Shown piece after piece: positions 14,691 to 18,206 of a DNA stretch of 18,206 nucleotides (position 1 is its first letter; every line of letters starts with the position of its first letter). The position numbers and the translations under genes are program-made. Source of the stretch: Clostridia bacterium (GTDB lineage: Bacteria; UBA6262; WVXT01); the NCBI GenBank assembly GCA_030671905.1, contig DAOVHK010000017.1:1-18206 (forward strand), in the 5' to 3' direction. The notes below the pieces were generated by a model. That model searched no databases, was not told where the DNA came from, and was given only the letters and a program-made list of their open reading frames with translations.

Positions 14691-14740
14691 TGGAGTGTCA
14701 AACGAAAGTTTGACTTGTAAAGCTCTCACTTTACACTCCA
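14691..14740. repeat. Palindromic element folding as a three-way junction
   Basis: The outer stem TGGAGTG/CACTCCA (14691-14697 with 14734-14740) encloses two hairpins: TCAAAC-GAAA-GTTTGA (14698-14713) and GTAAAG-CTCTCA-CTTTA (14717-14733), with CTT between them. Nearly every base is paired. A partial copy is at 939-972, which favours a dispersed intergenic repeat. No T-run follows, so it is not a standard terminator. Confidence 0.6.
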
Positions 14741-14758
14741 AAGATATTATATCATAAT
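14730..14758 (+). promoter_or_regulatory. Probable promoter for guaB3
   Basis: TTTACA (14730-14735) and CATAAT (14753-14758), each one base from consensus, are separated by 17 bp. The -35 box lies in the right arm of the palindromic element. Transcription would start near 14765, with a short leader before GGAGGTG and the ATG at 14783. Confidence 0.5.
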
Positions 14759-14782
14759 CATAATTTATATTGGAGGTGTAAT

Positions 14783-15943
14783 ATGCCTTTCTTTATAGGT
14801 CGGGATCGGGAGGCTCGCAGGGCCTATGGTTTTGATGAGGTAGCTTTAGTTCCAGGTCTGGTTACCATAAATCCCAATGAAGTAGATATTGCCTGGAAGC
14901 TTGCAGATTTAGAGTTGGAGATACCTTTCATTGCTTCAGCAATGGATGGAGTAGTAGCCCCCAAATTCGCCATTGCTATGGGCAAGCTCGGAGGATTGGC
15001 AGTATTGAACTTAGAGGGAATACAGACTCGATATAAAGACCCGGAGAAGATTCTGAAAAAAATTGCCACTGCCAGTGCAAATCAAGCAACAGTCTTAGTC
15101 CAGGAAATTTATAAAGAACCTATAAAAGAAGAACTTATCACCAAGAGAATAAGAGACATTAAAGACGCCGGGGTGTTAACTGTTGTTTCCTCCATTCCCC
15201 AGAATGCTTCCCGGTATGGCAAATTAGCTCAAGATGCAGGATGCGATATCTTTGTGATTCAGTCCACAGTCACCACGGTTAAGCATATCTCCACAGAATA
15301 TGAGGTTCTCAATTTCAAGAAGTTCTGTTCCCAGATGAACATTCCTATAATTGTGGGAAACTGCGTGAGTTACGGTGCTGCTTTAGAACTTATGGAGACA
15401 GGATGTGCCGGGCTTCTGGTGGGAATCGGTCCTGGCGCTGCCTGTACGACAAGAGGAGTATTGGGAATAGGCGTTCCCCAAGTGACTGCTACTATAGATT
15501 GTGCTTCGGCGCGTGATTACTATTATAAGAAGACCGGAAGATATGTCTCCATTATTACTGATGGTGGCATGACTACAGGCGGCGATATATGTAAAGCCTT
15601 TGCCTGTGGGGCAGATGCAGTGATGGTTGGCTCAGCATTTGCCCGGGCAAAAGAGGCCCCTGGAAGGGGATACCACTGGGGAATGGCTACTCCCCACCGA
15701 AACCTCCCTCGGGGAACCAGAATTCATGTGGGCACCACCGGAACCTTAGAAGAGATTCTCTATGGACCAGCCAAGCTGGATGACGGCACGCAGAATCTGG
15801 TAGGAGCACTCCGAACGGGCATGGGTAATGTGGGAGCGAAGAACGTTAAGGAGATGCATCTCGCTGAAATAATCATTGCCCCCGAGATAAAGTTAGAAGG
15901 CAAGATATTTCAAAAAGCCCAAAGAGTAGGAATGGGGAAATAA
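14783..15943 (+). CDS. guaB3: GuaB3-type IMP dehydrogenase family protein
   Basis: A 386-residue TIM-barrel enzyme of the IMP dehydrogenase/GMP reductase family without the paired CBS domains of standard GuaB, as in the GuaB3 subfamily. The catalytic Cys loop is present: GIGPGAACTTRGVLGIGVPQ with C221. The phosphate-binding DGGMTTGGDICKA and the VGSAFARAKEAPG segment follow. The opening MPFFIGRDREARRAYGFDE is typical of the actinobacterial and cyanobacterial-type group. Members are thought to oxidise IMP to XMP in guanine synthesis, but activity is proven for few. GGAGGTG sits 4 bases before ATG 14783. With purC and purD downstream, a role in purine supply fits. Confidence 0.9.
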   Translation: MPFFIGRDREARRAYGFDEVALVPGLVTINPNEVDIAWKLADLELEIPFIASAMDGVVAPKFAIAMGKLGGLAVLNLEGIQTRYKDPEKILKKIATASANQATVLVQEIYKEPIKEELITKRIRDIKDAGVLTVVSSIPQNASRYGKLAQDAGCDIFVIQSTVTTVKHISTEYEVLNFKKFCSQMNIPIIVGNCVSYGAALELMETGCAGLLVGIGPGAACTTRGVLGIGVPQVTATIDCASARDYYYKKTGRYVSIITDGGMTTGGDICKAFACGADAVMVGSAFARAKEAPGRGYHWGMATPHRNLPRGTRIHVGTTGTLEEILYGPAKLDDGTQNLVGALRTGMGNVGAKNVKEMHLAEIIIAPEIKLEGKIFQKAQRVGMGK

Positions 15944-15950
15944 AAGAAAG

Positions 15951-15989
15951 TTTCCTCTCCCCTTGGGGGAGAGGATTAAGGTGAGGGGG
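15951..15989. repeat. Intergenic palindromic repeat, copy A
   Basis: A 9-bp perfect hairpin (CCTCTCCCC-TTG-GGGGAGAGG, 15954-15974) followed by ATTAAGGTGAGGGGG. Read on the minus strand it encodes the PPHLNPLPQGER-type peptide often mis-annotated as protein in many bacterial genomes. It is a known class of dispersed repeat (recalled, not searched). Confidence 0.8.
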
Positions 15990-16004
15990 GATCTTCATAA
16001 AGAA

Positions 16005-16043
16005 TTTCCTCTCCCCTGGTGGGAGAGGGTTAGGGTGAGGGGG
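16005..16043. repeat. Intergenic palindromic repeat, copy B
   Basis: A second 39-base copy, 54 bases after copy A, with the same layout: CCTCTCCCC-TGG-TGGGAGAGG (16008-16028, one mismatch at the loop end) and GTTAGGGTGAGGGGG. Its minus-strand reading is PPHPNPLPPGER. The two copies differ at a few positions, so the duplication is not brand new. Confidence 0.8.
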
Positions 16044-16046
16044 AAG
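16038..16046 (+). promoter_or_regulatory. purC ribosome binding site formed by the repeat
   Basis: AGGGGGAAG lies 2-10 bases upstream of ATG 16049, with the AGGGGG core at a 5-base spacing. The core is the 3' end of repeat copy B. The site is the only Shine-Dalgarno candidate for purC. Confidence 0.65.
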
Positions 16047-16048
16047 AT

Positions 16049-16939
16049 ATGAATACTTCACAGGCAATTATAGAAACTAACTTGGAAGGAATACCTCTCT
16101 TCTTTAGAGGGAAAGTGCGAGATGTCTACGATTTAGGCGATAAACTTCTAATTGTAGCTACAGATAGGATTTCTGCCTTCGATGTTGTTCTTCCTACTCC
16201 CATACCCGATAAAGGTAAAATACTCACCCAGATTTCTCTTTTCTGGTTCAATTACTTAAAGGATATTGTTCCCAACCACCTGATTACTGGAGATGTTGAA
16301 GACTTCCCTTCCCAGTTCTCTCCTTATAAGGAGATTTTAAGAGATCGTTCTATGCTGGTGAAGAAAGCGAGACGAATAAACATAGAGAGTGTGATAAGGG
16401 GATATCTTGCAGGTTCCTCTTGGAAAGATTACCAGAAGGAAGGCAAGATTTGTGGTGTTGACTTGCCCCAAGGTTTAAAGGAATCGGATAGACTTCCTCA
16501 TCCTATATTCACCCCAGCCACCAAAGCCCAGACGGGTAACCACGACATAAACATAACTGAAAAGCAACTTATCGATAACGAGGGAGCGGAGGTCTCCCTA
16601 TTTCTCAAAGAGAAGAGCCTCACCGCTTATAAAAAGGCAAGCGATTATGCCCTCTCTAAAGGGATTGTTATTGCTGATACCAAATTTGAGTTCGGCATTC
16701 TTAATGATAAGATTATTCTTATCGATGAAAGCTTAACTCCCGATTCTTCCAGGTTCTGGGATAAGGAGAGTTACCAGCCGGGAAAGCCCCAATTGAGCTT
16801 CGACAAACAATTTGTCCGCGACTATCTGGAATCCCTCAATTGGGATAAGAAACCCCCTGCTCCCCAGTTACCTGAAGAAATTGTCACAAAGACAAGAGAA
16901 AAATATCAACAAGCGTATAACAAACTAGTCAAAGGTTAA
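16049..16939 (+). CDS. purC: Phosphoribosylaminoimidazole-succinocarboxamide synthase (SAICAR synthetase)
   Basis: Joins aspartate to CAIR using ATP in purine biosynthesis. The 296 residues correspond to the longer form of the enzyme (short forms are about 240). Recognisable blocks are GKVRDVYDLGDKLLIVATDR followed by ISAFDVV (21-47), the VIRGYLAGSSWKDY substrate loop, the LPHPIFTPATKAQTGNHDINI segment, and the C-terminal LIDESLTPDSSRFWD nucleotide/metal motif. All expected blocks are intact. It lies 105 bases after guaB3, behind the two palindromic repeats, one of which supplies its ribosome binding site. purD follows after 95 bases. Confidence 0.96.
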   Translation: MNTSQAIIETNLEGIPLFFRGKVRDVYDLGDKLLIVATDRISAFDVVLPTPIPDKGKILTQISLFWFNYLKDIVPNHLITGDVEDFPSQFSPYKEILRDRSMLVKKARRINIESVIRGYLAGSSWKDYQKEGKICGVDLPQGLKESDRLPHPIFTPATKAQTGNHDINITEKQLIDNEGAEVSLFLKEKSLTAYKKASDYALSKGIVIADTKFEFGILNDKIILIDESLTPDSSRFWDKESYQPGKPQLSFDKQFVRDYLESLNWDKKPPAPQLPEEIVTKTREKYQQAYNKLVKG

Positions 16940-17034
16940 TGATGAAATCGGTGGTTGTTTTGAGATGGAAGGTGAACACTGATTTTAATCGACTAATTCT
17001 GGATAGGAATTTTTAGAGAAAAGGAAAGTGTTGT

Positions 17035-18206
17035 ATGAAGGTTCTGGTTATTGGTTCTGGTGGAAGGGAACATACCCTGACTTGGAAACTGGCACAAAGT
17101 AAGAAAGTTTCTAAGATTTATTGCATTCCGGGAAATGGCGGGATTTCGCAAATTGCTGAGTGTGTTTCTCTCGACCCACTCAATTTTTCTCAAGTTGCAG
17201 AATTTGCAAAGAAAGAGAATGTGGACTTGACTGTTGTTGGACCGGAAGTTCCTCTGGTAGCAGGAATTGTCGATTTTTTCCGGGCTAAAGGTTTGAGAAT
17301 TTTTGGACCCAATATGAAAGCAGCACAGATGGAAGGAAGTAAAGTATTTGCGAAGAATTTCATGAAAAAATACAATATTCCCACTGCTGAATTTGAAGTT
17401 TTCGAAAATTCTGGGGATGCCTTAGCCTATGTGGAGAAGTTCTCGCGTTCCTCTAAACAAGCTGGTAAATTTTCCTGTGTGGTCAAGGCTGATGGATTGG
17501 CAGCAGGGAAAGGGGCGATTATTTGCGGAACAAAAGAGGAAGCAATGGATGCCATTCGCTCGATTATGGAAGATAGGATATTCGGTGATGCAGGCAATAA
17601 AGTTATCATAGAGGAAAAGATGGAAGGAGAAGAAGCATCACTGATTGGACTTTGTGATGGAGAAACTATCATTCCTACTATACCTTCGCAAGACCATAAA
17701 CCAGTCTTTGATGAGGACAAAGGACCAAATACAGGAGGGATGGGAGCATATGCTCCTGCACCGGTGGTGACTGAGGAAGTTTATTGCTGGGCAGAAGGGA
17801 AGATTTTCAACAATTTTCTTAAAGGAGTAAAAACGGAAGGAATAGAATTTAAAGGTGTAGTATATGCCGGGATTATGGTTACTAGTGAGGGGCCCAAAGT
17901 TCTTGAGTTCAATGTTCGCTTTGGTGACCCGGAAAACCAGGCAGTTCTACCTCTTTTAAAGACAGATTTAGTTGACCTCCTGGAAGCTACGATTGATGGG
18001 AAATTAAAAGAGATTCCACTTGAGTGGGAGAAGAAGTCCTGTGTCTGTGTTGTGGTTGCCTCGGGTGGATATCCAATGTCGTACGAAAAGGGTAAAGAGA
18101 TATCCGGGCTGGATAAGGTTGGGAAAAGGAACGATGTTTATGTATTCCATGCGGGAACGAAGAAAGATGGGAGTCGTTTCTTAACTTCTGGTGGTCGGGT
18201 TATGGG
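17035..18206 (+). CDS. purD: Phosphoribosylamine-glycine ligase, 5' part (runs off the window)
   Basis: GAR synthetase, the second step of purine biosynthesis: joins glycine to phosphoribosylamine with ATP. The frame is open from ATG 17035 to the window end, giving 390 codons of an expected 420-430. N-terminal GSGGREHTLTWKLA (7-20) and PGNGG are typical. The ATP-grasp core shows VVKADGLAAGKGAII (149-163), an EEKMEGEEASL strand, QDHKPVFDEDKGPNTGGMGAYAP and EFNVRFGDPENQAVLPLL. AAAGGAAAG at 17020-17028 serves as the Shine-Dalgarno. It continues the purine cluster after purC. The missing C-terminus is due only to the window boundary. Confidence 0.96.
   Translation, partial: MKVLVIGSGGREHTLTWKLAQSKKVSKIYCIPGNGGISQIAECVSLDPLNFSQVAEFAKKENVDLTVVGPEVPLVAGIVDFFRAKGLRIFGPNMKAAQMEGSKVFAKNFMKKYNIPTAEFEVFENSGDALAYVEKFSRSSKQAGKFSCVVKADGLAAGKGAIICGTKEEAMDAIRSIMEDRIFGDAGNKVIIEEKMEGEEASLIGLCDGETIIPTIPSQDHKPVFDEDKGPNTGGMGAYAPAPVVTEEVYCWAEGKIFNNFLKGVKTEGIEFKGVVYAGIMVTSEGPKVLEFNVRFGDPENQAVLPLLKTDLVDLLEATIDGKLKEIPLEWEKKSCVCVVVASGGYPMSYEKGKEISGLDKVGKRNDVYVFHAGTKKDGSRFLTSGGRVM

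Noticed and set aside
14691..14740. tRNA-like cloverleaf
   Set aside because: It is only 50 bases, with no anticodon loop, no T-loop consensus and no acceptor end.
14691..14782. Purine riboswitch before guaB3
   Set aside because: The three-way junction lacks the conserved junction bases and the 7-base kissing loops of purine riboswitches, and part of it recurs upstream of an unrelated gene.
15951..16043. Intrinsic terminator between guaB3 and purC
   Set aside because: The hairpins are GC-rich but are followed by purine runs, not by T-runs.
15873..16067. Minus-strand open frame with PPHPNPLPPGER-like peptides
   Set aside because: It is the translation of the two palindromic repeats and overlaps guaB3 and purC; this peptide is a familiar artefact of the repeat.

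Overview
The window looks bacterial. It has Shine-Dalgarno sites, sigma70-type promoters (TTGAC(A/T) and TATAAT-like boxes at 17-18 bp) and NrdR-type ribonucleotide reductase control. All supported genes are on the + strand and tightly packed; the longest gap is about 190 bp, so no gene-free stretch reaches 300 bases. Proteins are rich in Lys and Glu, base composition is moderately AT-rich, and at least four genes seem to start with TTG. An oxygen-independent class III ribonucleotide reductase suggests an anaerobe. The archaeal-type phosphoglycerate mutase, GuaB3 and several intergenic palindromic repeats would fit a deep-branching or uncultivated bacterial lineage, but the phylum cannot be fixed from this sequence.

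Region 1 (1-1276): the 3' end of a Lys/Glu/Pro repeat protein, a DUF488 protein and an acylphosphatase. Region 2 (1354-6140): a sigma70-like promoter, the membrane protease HtpX, a large exported protein with CARDB-like beta domains and a glutamate microsatellite, and ApgM, closed by a clear intrinsic terminator. Region 3 (6152-10693): a promoter followed by five consecutive signalling genes: membrane GAF histidine kinase, single-domain response regulator, membrane GAF diguanylate cyclase, soluble degenerate histidine kinase, and a second single-domain response regulator. The first kinase and the cyclase share the same type of N-terminal sensor module.

Region 4 (10751-14680): nrdR, a CxxC redoxin, nrdD and dut, all for deoxynucleotide supply. 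The nrdR promoter carries two NrdR-box-like palindromes whose centres are 31 bp apart, so the repressor probably controls itself and the downstream reductase genes. No nrdG activase gene is present in the window. Region 5 (14691-18206): guaB3, purC and the 5' part of purD, for purine synthesis. The intergenic spaces here hold palindromic repeats: a predicted three-way-junction element before guaB3, and two tandem repeats before purC whose last bases form the purC ribosome binding site.

The strongest observations are the tandem NrdR boxes, an exact 27-bp tandem duplication inside the NrdD ATP-cone, the kinase/regulator/cyclase/kinase/regulator operon, and the set of dispersed-looking palindromic elements. 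I saw no CRISPR array, tRNA, rRNA, transposase or phage gene.
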